A stretch of DNA of 64,000 nucleotides, from positions 134,001 to 198,000 of the forward strand of contig NW_006281109.1 of the NCBI RefSeq assembly GCF_000203795.2. Reading direction: 5' to 3'. Shown here one piece after another: positions 47,217 to 58,743 of this stretch. Position numbers and translations under genes: made by a program. Each line of letters begins with the position of its first letter. Within the stretch, counting starts at the first letter, position 1. Under the pieces are notes generated by a model. It was given only the letters and a program-made list of their open reading frames with translations, was not told the origin of the DNA and ran no database searches. Source of the DNA: Batrachochytrium dendrobatidis JAM81. Lineage: Eukaryota > Chytridiomycota > Chytridiomycetes > Rhizophydiales.

Positions 47217-48401
47217 ATTGACTAACCGATACTATCAAATTGATCCGTACAGCTGCTCTATTCACAGCTCTATCTTTACAAGATTCCATGCAATCTCAGC
47301 TGTATCTATGTAAAATAAAACGCTATCTTGCAGTCTATTTTATTTTGGAATAGGCAATGGTTAAATATTCATTATACTTTTTATTGAATGATGTTCATAA
47401 ACACGGGATTCTGATCCATATTCAAGATTTAAAAAAATTCGCAAGCAATTTTCTTTCATTAAAACTGAACCCCATCAATTCTGCTGTGGAATCCAAGAAT
47501 CTTGTATGGTTCTGATGGATATCCACATTCTGTGATTGGGGAATAATAGTAACTGAAATCAGTTAAAGAGCTGGTCAATGACATACTTGCTGGTGTTTCG
47601 TCTCGACGATTGCTTTCCTGTGGGTTGTTGGCCTCTCGCACATTTCAATGTTGATATGATCGTAAGATGCATCAATAAAATGTTGATGGTTTCTAATACA
47701 CATGTAATAGTTTTTTATTCTCAAATGTACCTTTAACTTTGGTGCAACTCACCATCAATGCTTGCCAAGGTTTCTAACTGTAAACCACTTGTTTAAAACA
47801 CAAATGGAATGATATATGTCAATATTCATCTCAATCAAAACTGTACTTTTTACTGTATCGCTCCAATCTCGAGTAATACAATGAATCATTACAATTAAAA
47901 AAGTATGAAATCACAAACCATTGGTCTGATCAGGTTATTGAGTTGCCAGAATTTAATGTTTACAGTTACAATAGATCAATAAATCAAAAGTTGACAAGAC
48001 GATAACCTGATCAATGATTTGTTTAGTATTCGAATATATTGAAAATCAAATGTAATATGAATACAGTTTTATCCAGATGTTGAACAAGCTAGAGTGATAC
48101 ATAAATGAGAACACGATAATCTGCTCGACAAGAATACGCCACGATACTAAATACGCAAGCTTATAATCAATATAAATTGCAATGGTTTACAGATACAATT
48201 ACTATTTTTCGTTCCTGATTGCATGGTTTCTTGGATAAGTTGCCTCGATCCCAAGATTATAGGAACAACCATTTCCTGATTGTGATGATGAATACCAAAT
48301 GTAAATCAAAGACTCGATCTGGCAACAGCTGATCGTACTCGTTCAATGAATACCCCAAAACTGGCGGTATCTCGATATTACATGAATCAAGTCCGAGTCC
48401 C
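47217..48401. other. AT-rich intergenic region
   Basis: No supported gene. It contains the probable left part of a transposon copy (G) at its start and AT-rich sequence with short direct words (for example GATAACCTGATCAATGATT near 48001). A 60-codon reverse frame (47459-47641) has no support. Confidence 0.45.
47297..47400 (+). mobile_element. MITE-like element, left-end fragment G
   Basis: CAGCTGTATCTATGTAAAAT at 47297 matches the terminal repeat of the family, and the following 60 bp (a TGCAGTCTATT word, then TTTTGGAATAGGCAATGG) match the sub-terminal block of copy E (TTTGGAATGGACAATGG). No right end was identified. Confidence 0.45.
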
Positions 48402-50520
48402 ATGATGGATACACTTGTAGATGCCAATTCACTCGAACAGACTAAAAAACATCGAGTATTTATTCATTTAGATTTGGTATGAAGGGTTTACTTTTTATAT
48501 TGGTATCCATGGTTTCTAATATAGCAAATCCAACTCGATACATTTAAACAAGGATGCATTTTACGCTCAAGTAGAGCAAGTTCGACTTGGACTGCCTCCG
48601 ACAGTCCCACTTGCAGTACAGCAGTGGAATGGGATGATTGCCATAAATTATGCAGCAAGAGAAATGGGAATTCATCGGTTTGGATCCATCAAAGATGCCA
48701 AACGAACATGCCCAGAACTGTTACTGGTGCATGGTAAACTGTTGAATTCTTTTGGGCTTACTATTGAATTTATCGAGTTTGGTGGCAACTAATGTGTTTT
48801 AATGTGAATACAGTCGCCACGTATGCCGATGGAGATACTGAACCAAAATATCATCCCAATCCTTCTCAAAAGACTCACAAAGTTTCATTAGATGTATATA
48901 GGTATGCTGAATTGATTTCAAACCACTGGCTCAGAGGTTTAAATTCACAAGCTTGTTTATCTCTGAAACTACATTGGATATTTAGACAAGCAAGCAACAA
49001 GATTATGGATATTCTTTCTAAATGTGGAAGTCCAGTCAAGCAGGCTTCTATTGATGAAGCATACGTGGATATTACAGACTATGTCAACAAGCTCATCGAG
49101 TCGGGATATTGGAAAAATATAATGTCCGAATCTCACTCGGAATGCAAAGACCCGCAAGATGAACAGCAGGTTCACTCTGACATGGGTCCCATGGTACGAT
49201 GGAACAAGGACACGTGCAGTGCGATGGGGGATTTAGTAACCTCGTATGGGATTTTCGATCTTCAACTCTATCTTGGTTCTCGACTCAGCGCGAGCTTACG
49301 CAAACAGATCTTTGACGAATTGGGGTATACATGCTCAACAGGAATTGCACATGGGAAAATATTGGCCAAATTGGTTTCTTCTATCAACAAGCCCAACAAG
49401 CAGACAGTGCTACAAATCGAAAAGGTTCCCGACTTTATGAAGACAATCAAATTGTCAAAAATAAATGGAATGGGAGGAAAGTTTGGCGCAGAAATCATGA
49501 AGACGTTTCAAGTGACAATGGCCCATGAGCTGTGGGTGTACTCGGCGGATGAGCTTGTAAAGCAACTTGGATATGAGCATGGAACGTGGCTGTATAATGC
49601 ATGTCGAGGAATAGATTTTCAAAAGATTCAGGGACAGACCAAATCTCAATCCATGACTGCGTGCAAGAACTTGACTCCGAATATTCATTCGACTGATGAT
49701 GCACGCTACTGGCTCGGCATTTTGGCTTCTGAGTTGTATACAAGAGTTAATACTGAGTTTGAGACGAATCAAAGATGGCCCAAGCTATTAGTGGTAAGCT
49801 TTTTTGACTGGGATTTCATTCGTGTTTACGCATTTTGTGAGATTGTCTAAATAGCCTTGGAATTGGTGAGTTTAACCTGGTGATCCTTAGTTGCACTTTA
49901 GAAATCCAAACTGTCCAGCGGACAAGTCAAAATCATGCCCATTCCCAAATCAGGCACAGTTAACAGGCTCTGATGTCATTTTTCAAAAAGCATGGGTTAT
50001 GCTGGAGTCGGAACAAACTAAATTGCCTTGTAGTCGATTATCATTATCAGCAACCAAATTTTTAGACATAGATAACTCTACGAGAGATCTTTCCAAATGG
50101 TTGCAGAAAATGCCTGCCGTGCCATCTGACGCATTCTCAGATCCTCTTGACGAGCCTATTCTATCCATTTTACCAGATGAAACGAGTTCAGTAGCCACTC
50201 CTGTTGCGACTGGATCTTTGGATAGCCCTGACGATTACCACAAGGAGTTTCAAATCAAATGTGATCAGTGTGGCGAGCTTATTGATGCAGATGATAACAG
50301 TCAGCGAGAGCATGCTGATTTCCATATAGCACAATCGCTTTACAAGTCGTCACACACACGTCGTGAGCCATCTACAGCATCAATGTCGGGATCTGTGTCG
50401 AAAAAGATCCAGCCAGACAAAAAGAGTGCATCTCGCACACAACGACGGAAACCTGGAGCAGCTAATACTGAAAAGTTTACAAAACTGACCAATTTTTTTA
50501 AACCTCATTGCACCGAGTAA
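48402..50520 (+). CDS. RAD30: DNA polymerase eta (Rad30), translesion Y-family polymerase
   Basis: Five exons, 48402-48476, 48553-48733, 48814-48901, 48986-49793 and 49891-50520, give about 593 residues. The enzyme copies past UV lesions such as cyclobutane dimers in the nucleus. Seen: the metal-binding HLDLDAFYAQVEQ split by intron 1, the finger motif PLAVQQWNGMIAINYAARE, EPKYHPNPSQKTHKVS, the catalytic SIDEAYVD (near residue 136), a helix-hairpin-helix with KINGMGGKFG, then PADKSKSCPFPNQ in the little-finger region. The C-terminus has a UBZ zinc finger (CDQCGELID...HADFH, residues about 507-533) for ubiquitinated PCNA and a final PIP-like box KFTKLTNFFK. The first acceptor (aaacaag) is weak, but it is the only one that keeps the motif intact. 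Confidence 0.94.
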
Positions 50521-50640
50521 CCATATGTGTGCTTACAATCTAGTACAATGGTTATGCTGGTAGATTGATCAGCAGATAAGCAATGAATGTTCATTATTTT
50601 GGACAAGTATTGATAAAATGGTTGGTGGGAGTGGAATGAA

Positions 50641-50871
50641 TCATGAATTTGCCAAGATAACGTAGTAATAATAAGCAGTACCAAGAGCAGCAACACCAAG
50701 AGCAACCCAAGAAGCGCCAGTCAGTAGTTTTAAGCGCTGTTTTCGATTGTTGGTATCTTTCATGCCATTTTTGATGCGTTGAACATGGTTAGCAATACAC
50801 TGCTGTTTTCTAAGTCTCAAGGCAGTTTTATCGAGAAAGTCAGGGTTGGCATGAGTGTCTGATAGAGTCAT
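50641..50871 (-). CDS. Small single-pass membrane protein
   Basis: 76 residues, no intron. A charged N-terminal half (RLRKQQC, KDTNNRKQRLK) is followed by one hydrophobic helix (about residues 52-72, SWVALGVAALGTAYYYYVIL) reaching almost to the C-terminus, as in tail-anchored proteins or small mitochondrial inner-membrane or assembly factors. I do not recognise the family. The frame opens with an ATG in a good position and stands alone in its spacer, convergent with the polymerase eta gene. It could be missed by automatic annotation because of its size. Confidence 0.55.
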   Translation of the reverse strand: MTLSDTHANPDFLDKTALRLRKQQCIANHVQRIKNGMKDTNNRKQRLKLLTGASWVALGVAALGTAYYYYVILANS

Positions 50872-51315
50872 GACAGCAGCTGAAATAGTTTGAAGGTTCG
50901 AGTCAAAACAAATTCAAATCTATAAATTTCCTTTCAGCTCAATCAGAATCAACTTGCCATTTGGCCCACCAGCTGCAAATCCTTGAATACCGGCTCAAGC
51001 TGATTGCTGTTATCTATTCTGGCAGCATTTGCCTAGATTGAATTTCTTTGATATCCCTACAAATAGGATCAATTCTATTATTTTGATTACCGCTACTGTC
51101 GCAAATCCTTCTATTGCCACGACCGGCCTTTAGTGCCAGGTCGAATTCGCTTTTCAAAAAGAAAACTACATTTTAGTTTAGTGTATATAAGCCTGTTGGT
51201 TTATTTGACTGCTGACTTGCTAATATAGCCACCGCTTGTGCCATCATCCTGTACGAATAGATAGCTATTCACTCCGTTTTTATAATTGTCAAGCACGCTC
51301 ATAATCTACAAGCCA
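50872..51315. promoter_or_regulatory. Divergent spacer upstream of the small membrane protein and the USP10-like gene
   Basis: About 440 bp between two divergent start codons. No gene was seen. It must hold both promoters, and no specific element was recognised. Confidence 0.4.
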
Positions 51316-53943
51316 ATGCCAACTGCTACAGTAAGTTTGCTCATTAAATATATACTACAGAGTATTAGAGACTAAGAACTGCTGCAACTTGAGATATTCT
51401 GCATAATTTTTTATTTTTATTGTCATTGAAAATGCTATAAATGCAGACTTGTTGAAACCCAGTATGGATGGTTTGTTTTGGCATAGTTGGGTTTAAAGGC
51501 ATTCCTTTTACCATTCTTCATTTTTTGTAAAGGATGGTGTGGTGTGTTGCTAGATTTGAATCCTGTCCTATTCGTCTATGATCCGATCATGCTATGAATA
51601 CAATCCGCGACATCTGACGACGCTAGCAGTCGTTGATGCATGTTTGATCTTTTTGGATTGTATAGCAATCCTGTATTGGGCTTCATCACACATGCTGGGT
51701 TTTGAAACGATATTAAACATAGTTTAGTATCTCCCTACTGTTAAACTACATTTAGAAGCAACCCATAGGCTAATTTAAACTTGTAAATCACAGCATTATG
51801 CAGCCTTGGCGCAAAAAGTTATACTTGGGTCATTGAGTTTAGAACGAATAGTCAAGGTTCTTGAAATCGAAGCGCTTGAAGAATATAGGGTAAATAGTTG
51901 CAATCAGTGATGTTGGATATTTTACAAGTGCTAGAATTTCATGATATTGACAATACGTATGACACTGTTGGATACATGTATATAGCTTCCATGGACTCCA
52001 CCTGAAAAGATCTTGACAGAAAAATATGTTCCTCCTGCTCTTGCAATCACTTTTGGTGAACTTAGTTTCAACTCTTCGTTTAATACAATACTGAGATCCA
52101 AACCAAATGATCAAGGTTTTACTATTCAGCCATCTCAGGCTGCCAACATCCGTACTAAACTAAAGAAAGGCTTGCATTTGCCTACACCTATTGGTGAAGA
52201 CTATACCATTCTAGACAATTCGACTCCCACTGAGGCTGGATCTCCATTTTATGTTGGCTCGCATTTGGTTGAAGAAGGTGCAGAGTTAAAATCATCAAAA
52301 ATGTTTTCAAAACCCAATGTTACATCAAACAGTACGTGTACGAGCTTAACTGGCGATATTGCATTAGTTAAAAAGGATCGTCCTCACCCCATTACTCCCA
52401 AGTCTCAGCTATCTACTCCTTCTCAAACTTCCCCTACTACATCTTCCAACAGTGATGGGCAATGTCCACCCACTCCCGTATCAACTACCCCTGCACCATT
52501 CAATTGGCAAAATCTCCGCAGAGATACTGCGACTTCATCTGTGAAATCTAGTGCTGCATCGGCTCATCATGCATCCTCCTCGATGCATCAATTGGTCAAG
52601 CCTAAAACAGCACTTTCTCAAACTCATTCTACTCTGACCAATACGTATCATGAGGCTCGAGCCGTTTTGGACAGCAATCCCAACTATCAAGGAAAACTCA
52701 TTCGTCCTCGCGGTCTCAAGAATGGTGGAAACATGTGTTTTATGAACGCAATTCTGCAGCCGCTCATTCACTGTCCACCTTTTTATAACTTTCTCAAAAT
52801 GTATGAAAATATTTTCAAGCATTCATTTAAAAGCACAACTCCTCTGATAGACTCTATGCTTCAACTTCTCAACGAATTCAAAGAAGAAGAGCCAAACACC
52901 ATACCACTCCCTCCAGCTACAAAAGACTATCGCCCATTTGTTGGAGAATATGTGTATGATGTTCTTCGAAAATCAAAGCACATTGAGTCTCAAAAAGGCA
53001 GACAAGAAGACGCCGAAGAGTTCCTTGGGTTTCTGTTAGAGGGACTTCACGAGGAACTGCTACGCGTTGATAATGCGCAAGAAAAAGCTCGTGAGAGTCG
53101 TAGCATGGACTCACATAGACTATCCAATGGCATGATTGCTCCTCAGACTACTTCACCTACTCGTGGGGCTATTGTTGATGGTGAATGCACGATCACAGCC
53201 GATACGTGGATGGAAGTAGGTAAAAAGAAAAAAGTTCAGCCTACTCGCACTGTTCAAGTCAAAACCACTGCTATTGCACGTATCTTTGGAGGCCAAATGC
53301 GATCTGCTGTCAAGAGTTTTGGTAGCAAGGACTCGACTACATCAGAGCCTTTTCAGGCACTACAACTTGATATTACTTCGCCTACTGTCAACACGATTGA
53401 GGATGCTTTGAGAGAGCTTACTCTTCCCGAAGTTATTGAAGGCTACACGAGTTCGGAACATCCCGACGTTAGCTCGAATGCGACCAAACAGACCTTTTTG
53501 GAGGTTCTACCTGCTGTATTAATCCTGCACTTGAAGCGATTTGTTTATGATAGTGTGGGTGGTACTCTAAAGGTCTCCAAGCACATTGCATATTCGACCG
53601 AACTTAAAATCTCGACCGACATCTTGGCTCCCTCTGTACGAGCCACTCAGAATAATACAAAGTATCACTTGTTTGCAAGTAAGTTGTGATTGTATTGCGG
53701 ACAAAATGAGTTTTGAGAATAAGCGCCATGTCTGACCTAATTCTTTTGGTGCCTGATTGCAATCTAGTTGTAAACCATCATGGTAAGCGTGCTGCAGGAG
53801 GACATTATACCTGCGACGTACTACGACAGAATGAATCGTGGCTTCATATTGATGATAGTGACATTAGCATGACTACAGCCAAGGCAGTCACATCAGAGCG
53901 TCGCGACGGGCAACCTTATATGTTATTTTTTGCCAAGAGTTGA
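51316..53943 (+). CDS. USP10/Ubp3-like ubiquitin-specific protease
   Basis: Three exons, 51316-51330, 51986-53678 and 53768-53943, give about 627 residues. Exon 1 is only 15 nt (MPTAT), followed by a 655-bp intron. It is inferred because the coding frame runs upstream of the first internal ATG into a good acceptor (tatag) and this is the best matching donor. The N-terminal 230 residues are Ser/Thr/Pro rich. The protease domain opens with GLKNGGNMCFMNAILQPL, catalytic Cys near residue 254, and continues with GRQEDAEEFLGFLLEGLHEELL. It closes with LPAVLILHLKRFVYD and the catalytic His in GKRAAGGHYTCDV (near 581). USP10/Ubp3 enzymes remove ubiquitin from COPII components, ribosomes and stress-granule clients. 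The order of the boxes fits this subfamily. Confidence 0.88.
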
Positions 53944-54511
53944 ATGACTACAAGCAAATGATTTTCTAAATGGGTGCTTTTTGCGTATTTTTAATGTCTT
54001 GTCGACCATTGTATAGCAGAACTTGCTGGTTTTACCAATGTTGATCTGTTGATGATATTTTGATAGTGTTACTTTGTTGGGATTTAATCTTAAACTTTCT
54101 TTATTTCAACATCTATATTCCCCTTTTTTGATCGTTATGTCTGCATGGTTTCATATTTTATGCAACTGGATGGGTGGGCTGAGGCTGGATAGATTCTTAA
54201 ATTAGATCAAGAAGTTACTATCATTTAAATGGACAATTTACATGGTAAAAAGGTTATTGGTCTGCAGTTAGTTTCCTCTGCCGGGTTTAAAATTGCGTGG
54301 TTAAACTAGCCTCTTGTTCTTTGTATTGTTTTTTTTTTGAATAAAACTGATGCTCGATCAGAATATGCATGCGATACTCGAACTGTTTTTATTGGAATAT
54401 GCATAAAACTGATTTAAAGATTCTATTCATTGTTTAATAATTCAAGAATTTCGACTGAATTCAACTCAGCCGAGTTTGAATTCAAACCAAAATCCAACTC
54501 GACGTCCGGAT
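53944..54511. other. Intergenic region between USP10-like and GCP4 genes
   Basis: No gene was seen. The forward strand is T-rich with a T9 run near 54331. It must contain the terminator of the protease gene and the promoter of the GCP4 gene. No transposon ends were recognised. Confidence 0.4.
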
Positions 54512-57287
54512 ATGTTGCATGAGCTTTTAGCTGGATTACTGGGATATGGCAGTGCCTTGTCTTTGGATCATCTTCCTGGTTTACATCCATCTGAAAAACA
54601 AATTATTGTCCAGTTACAAACACTGGGATCCAAATATGTTCTCATTACCAACTTTGTTCATACCATTCAAAAAGGCATCGACTGTTGCTTAAAACCCACC
54701 ACTACCGACAAGCAAACGTTTAATATTACAGAAAGTAGTCAAAATGGGTTGTATTTAAACGCATTGGCAATGGGAATTCAGACAGTTTTGGTTGAACCGT
54801 ATCGCACAACTGTAGTAGATTTAGAACGACATATACTGGATCCAAATAATTCTATTACCCGTGGTGGAGCTACTCCCGTATCTATGATTGCTGCCATTAT
54901 GGAACCTGTATGTATTCATTTACATGTCTTGTGTTGGTCCATGTCTTGCTAATGGGGTTGTATTTTATTTGCAATGGGTTGAATTTCCAGTTTCAGTTAC
55001 GGTTGGACCATGTTTTGCAGACAATTAAAAAAGCTTCAGATTCAACTCTGCCTGACGATCAACGTTATACTGGAATCCATATTTTGGATTTGTTGCGTGA
55101 CCAAAGTGTATGTGGTATTCCATCCGTCAAAGATCTAATGCACAGGTAAACCAACTTTTGTCAAACATCAATCTTCAAATTCCAATACTAACTTTTTGTA
55201 AAAAACAGATTGCATGCTGTTTGCATGCGAGTATTTTGTAAACAGCTCATGTGTTGGATGATGTATGGACTGATTTCTGATCCATATCAAGAGTTTTTTA
55301 TTGTTGCCAAGAATCAGAAACGTGGTGGAAATGCATCTACACACGTTTTGGATCTGCAAGAATTAAAGTCCATGACTTGGTAAGACGCATACCATGTCAA
55401 ACTCAATTCTCATAATCAAGTATGAATTCAACGAGATGCATTGGACTGATTGATTACTGTGAATTTAGGACTGGTTTATTTGAAATCAGTAAAGAGAAAC
55501 TCCCGTATTACATATCTATAGATCTTGCTGAAACTATACTATTTAATGGGAAAGCCATGTCCATCATATCTTCATGCCGACCAGAATCAGGTATATTTTA
55601 TATGGTTTGATGCATGACAAGTGCAGCTATGCTAAACAAATCTCCACTGTGTATAATTGATTTATAGTAAATGAAATCATTCAGCAATATACAAACAAAA
55701 TTGCAAATGTATGCCAAGAAAACATATGCAACATACCAAATCAAATACATGACATTGTTACTATATGCAAAGATATGAACAAGCAAGTTACTCGTATCAT
55801 TTGGGACATTGTTGTATTGGAGAAACATTTACCAACACATTTGAATGTAAGTTGCCACGGCTTGTTTTGTATGGATCAACAACAAAGCATGTTTCATGTG
55901 CATATTCTGACTACATTTTGCTATAGGCATTTCGCGATGTGTTTTTGGCTGGAAAAGGAGACTTTATCTTGGAATTACTGAGTGAATTTGATCGTCTTAA
56001 ACACTCCATGAACACAACTTTGGTGAACATAACTAGTCAGGGTATGTATTTCAAAGCATGGCTGAATTGTCAGAGTCGGCTGATTTTAAACCAAGATATG
56101 TTTAATGTTTAGATGTAAAACAAGTGTTTCACAAGTCATGGACACGATGTGAATGGCCAACAAATATGACTGAACACATCAAGTCGCGATTCAGCCTTGT
56201 TTTGTCTAGTTTACAATCTTCCACACCTCCGAGCGCATCTACTCCTCAGATTGGTACGTATAGTTCAACACCACCTGATACTCCAGTAGAAACTTGTCAT
56301 TACGCTTCACACAGTCTGGGCGTTCCGCTTCGTCTTGATTACGATATATCATGGCCATTGGATATATTACTCAATAAGAGTGATGTTGACAAGTACAGCA
56401 ACGTGTTTATGTTTTTAATGGCGCTGCGAAGGATTCATGTGCGACTACAAAGGGTGTTTCGTGAAAGGGGTGTCAATGTACTACCTTATCGTCAAAGTGT
56501 TTGGACTGTGCGATGCCGCATGCTTTTTTTTATCGATTGCTTGTGGTCCTATATTCAGGCGAGTGCAGTTGAATTGGTTTCAATACTGCATAATTCTATA
56601 GTATCCAAACTGAAACTGCTATATCCTAACCACTTTAATGCATTGGTTACAGATGGATTTAATTGAAGTCGAGTTTCAGCAGTTTGTAAACTATACGCTT
56701 GGAAAAAACACCACCGCGAATCATGCTGACGATGTGAGTGCACATTCTTTATCTCTTGCAAGTCCAAATCATTTGGAACATACTAGCCCAACGACCTCCA
56801 TAAGTGATGATATGCCTAGTTTTGATGATATCCAACGAGCACATATGAGATGTCTTGAACGAATTTGCTCAGGATGCTTTCTTGACAATGGATCGATTGT
56901 TGGTTTGGCAATACGCGAGGCTATAGATTTATGCGATGGGTTGTGCGGACTTACCGAGCGAATAGATCCACATGGTAATGGGCGATCAGAACATGTGTTG
57001 AACGGGGACATGTCTGCATATCAAGCTAACATGGCAGCTGAAATTGAATCGATTGGTCAGGTTAGTTTCAATTGAATCCAACCATTTGTAATACGTATTG
57101 ACATTGGTTTGGAAATGTATTGTTTATACTGTGATAGCAATTCGAAACACGGGCATCTACTTTATTTCAAGCTGTCTCGAGTGTCCAAGGTATGCATGCA
57201 GCCAAGTCATTGGGTCAACTTCTTATCCGTCTTGATTTCAATACGGCCGATTGCACATTTTCTCAGGGTGGAATGATGGCTAGATGA
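54512..57287 (+). CDS. Gamma-tubulin complex component 4 (GCP4)
   Basis: Nine exons: 54512-54907, 54991-55145, 55209-55379, 55469-55590, 55668-55846, 55927-56041, 56113-56558, 56653-57060 and 57138-57287, about 713 residues. The start is the ATG that gives the GCP4 N-terminus MLHELLAGLLGYG. The N-terminal GRIP1 module includes FLHP-like GLHPSEKQI, QPYR-like EPYRTTVVDLE and LMCWMMYGLISDPYQEFF. The GRIP2 module includes DYDISWPLDILLN, NVFMFLMALRRIHVRLQ and LLIRLDFN. GCP4 is a gamma-TuRC subunit nucleating microtubules at spindle poles or basal bodies. The seventh intron apparently starts with GC (CAG/GCGAGT at 56559), because that junction keeps the alignment without an insert. A GT site 10 bp further on (56569) would add three residues. 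GCP4 is lost in budding yeast but kept in many filamentous and zoosporic fungi. Confidence 0.92.
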
Positions 57288-57903
57288 TTTAGTTTACAAC
57301 TGTGTAAAGATTGCTTAAGCAAAATAGCGAGTTTGACAAACCATCAGAATGGGTTGGGTTGAAGCCGTTGACGGGTTGTAGATCTAGTACTGAGTTGTAA
57401 TGTGGTGCAAGGATTGTAAAGCTCAATGTCTTGGCTTCAATCACTTTTGTCTATGAATAAATTGAGAATCATTACTAGCATTAACTGGGGTTTGCATGCT
57501 ACAGATTCTACGTAGACTTGTATATACCGAGTGCTACCAAATATTAAACTTGCTTTTTGGGTAATCTGTCAATTTCAATCATTTGACACGATGCAATAAA
57601 CTCGAATGGCTTATAGCAAGACTATATTTTGTATTTAAACCAAAGACTGAACAATGAAACTCAATCCATCGTGTAAAATGGCATCCATCCTGTGCTTACA
57701 AGTGTAGTCTATCATGAGCATCATACTCGATCTAAACCCGTGTTATGGGATAAACTATAAAGCAAGTATTGAGAAGTTCCAAAACCATTCCACAGTAATA
57801 CAACCAAATGATAGATTGAATAAAGACGCAGTTTCATTTGAGATGTGTAGTCCATTGCATCTAATCCATTTTAAAACGTCAAAGATGTGGCAGAGAATCA
57901 ACA
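57288..57903. other. Intergenic region between convergent genes
   Basis: This lies between the 3' ends of the GCP4 and RPL23 genes. A 70-codon forward frame (57714-57926) overlaps the last RPL23 exon antisense and is not supported. Nothing else was recognised. Confidence 0.4.
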
Positions 57904-58569
57904 TTAAACGACAGTACCAGCGCTAAATAAAAACAGGATTGTTAGTCAATGCAGAGTGCAACAAAAGAATAGTTGTATAAAAATACCTCGATGCGATCTT
58001 GGGCCAGATATCAGCGCACTCCTTGCCAACGGGACCAGTGATGGCAGATCCCTTCATTTCACCCTTGGGGTTGACAATAACACCTGCATTGTCCTCAAAG
58101 TAAAGGAAGACACCATCTCTTCGACGCCATGCCTTTCTCTGACGGATGACAACGGCAGGATGAACCTTTTTACGAAGATCGGGCTTACCCTTTTTGACGG
58201 TGGCAAGAACCATGTCACCGACACCAGCAGAAGGCAGACGATTAAGACGGCCCTTGATGCCCTTGACAGCAATGATGTAAAGATTCTTTGCACCAGAGTT
58301 GTCAGCACAGTTAATGACTGCGCCGACAGGCAAAGCCAGAGTCATGCGCAACTTGGTACCAGTGGAACCGGAACGGCCTAGAAATGAATAAAGTTAGCAG
58401 GATTCCATTTATGATCCAATACAAGTTGTCATGCATCCACGGGATAAAGATATTCCAGTAGTGAGTTTAAACAAAGGCATGAATAGATGGATGCATGGTT
58501 GTGTGGATGCATGACTGTATGGATGCATGACTGTGCATGGTTGGATGGCAACACACCTCTTGTTGACAT
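57904..58569 (-). CDS. RPL23: 60S ribosomal protein uL14 (RPL23)
   Basis: Three reverse-strand exons, 58569-58557, 58377-57987 and 57922-57904, give exactly 140 residues, the standard length. It lies on the subunit interface of the large subunit. The 13-nt first exon encodes MSTRG, and exon 2 continues [19 protein letters not shown]. Family marks are [56 protein letters not shown] and [12 protein letters not shown], ending SAGTVV in a 19-nt last exon. Both tiny terminal exons are easily missed. The gene diverges from RPL27 across 174 bp, an arrangement that could allow co-expression of two large-subunit proteins. Confidence 0.95.
58486..58547 (+). repeat. Short direct repeats inside RPL23 intron 1
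   Basis: The word GGATGCATG recurs four times in about 60 bp (around 58488, 58505, 58521 and the degenerate TGCATGG at 58533), with the unit GGATGCATGACTGTAT repeated almost exactly. It is entirely intronic, in the 180-bp first intron of the reverse-strand RPL23 gene. It is probably replication slippage, though repeated elements in ribosomal protein introns can also be regulatory. Confidence 0.55.
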
Positions 58570-58743
58570 TTGGTGCTATTCGTAATGGAAACTATTGCCA
58601 GTGACTTGAATGTGCGTAACTTTACTGAACATTTATTCTCCTGAGGGTGTTGATATTTACGGGTCTTTGACAAATTCACTGCAGTTGGTTGAAATCGTTT
58701 TACATCAACTTTCTTCCCCTCACTTACTCCATACTTTGTTACA
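58570..58743. promoter_or_regulatory. Bidirectional promoter of RPL23 and RPL27
   Basis: 174 bp separate the two divergent ribosomal protein start codons. The RPL27 side ends in a pyrimidine-rich tract (TTCTTCCCCTCACTTACTCC at about 58709-58728), typical of transcription starts of highly expressed translation genes. No TATA box is obvious. Confidence 0.6.

Noticed and set aside
47459..47641. 60-codon reverse frame with plausible composition
   Set aside because: It is short, lies next to a transposon fragment, and has no independent support.
56559..56652. GT donor at 56569 for the seventh GCP4 intron
   Set aside because: It is possible, but it inserts three residues in a conserved helix. The GC donor at 56559 fits the family better. 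Kept as an alternative.
57956..58381. 141-codon forward frame overlapping RPL23
   Set aside because: It is antisense to the highly conserved uL14 coding exon.
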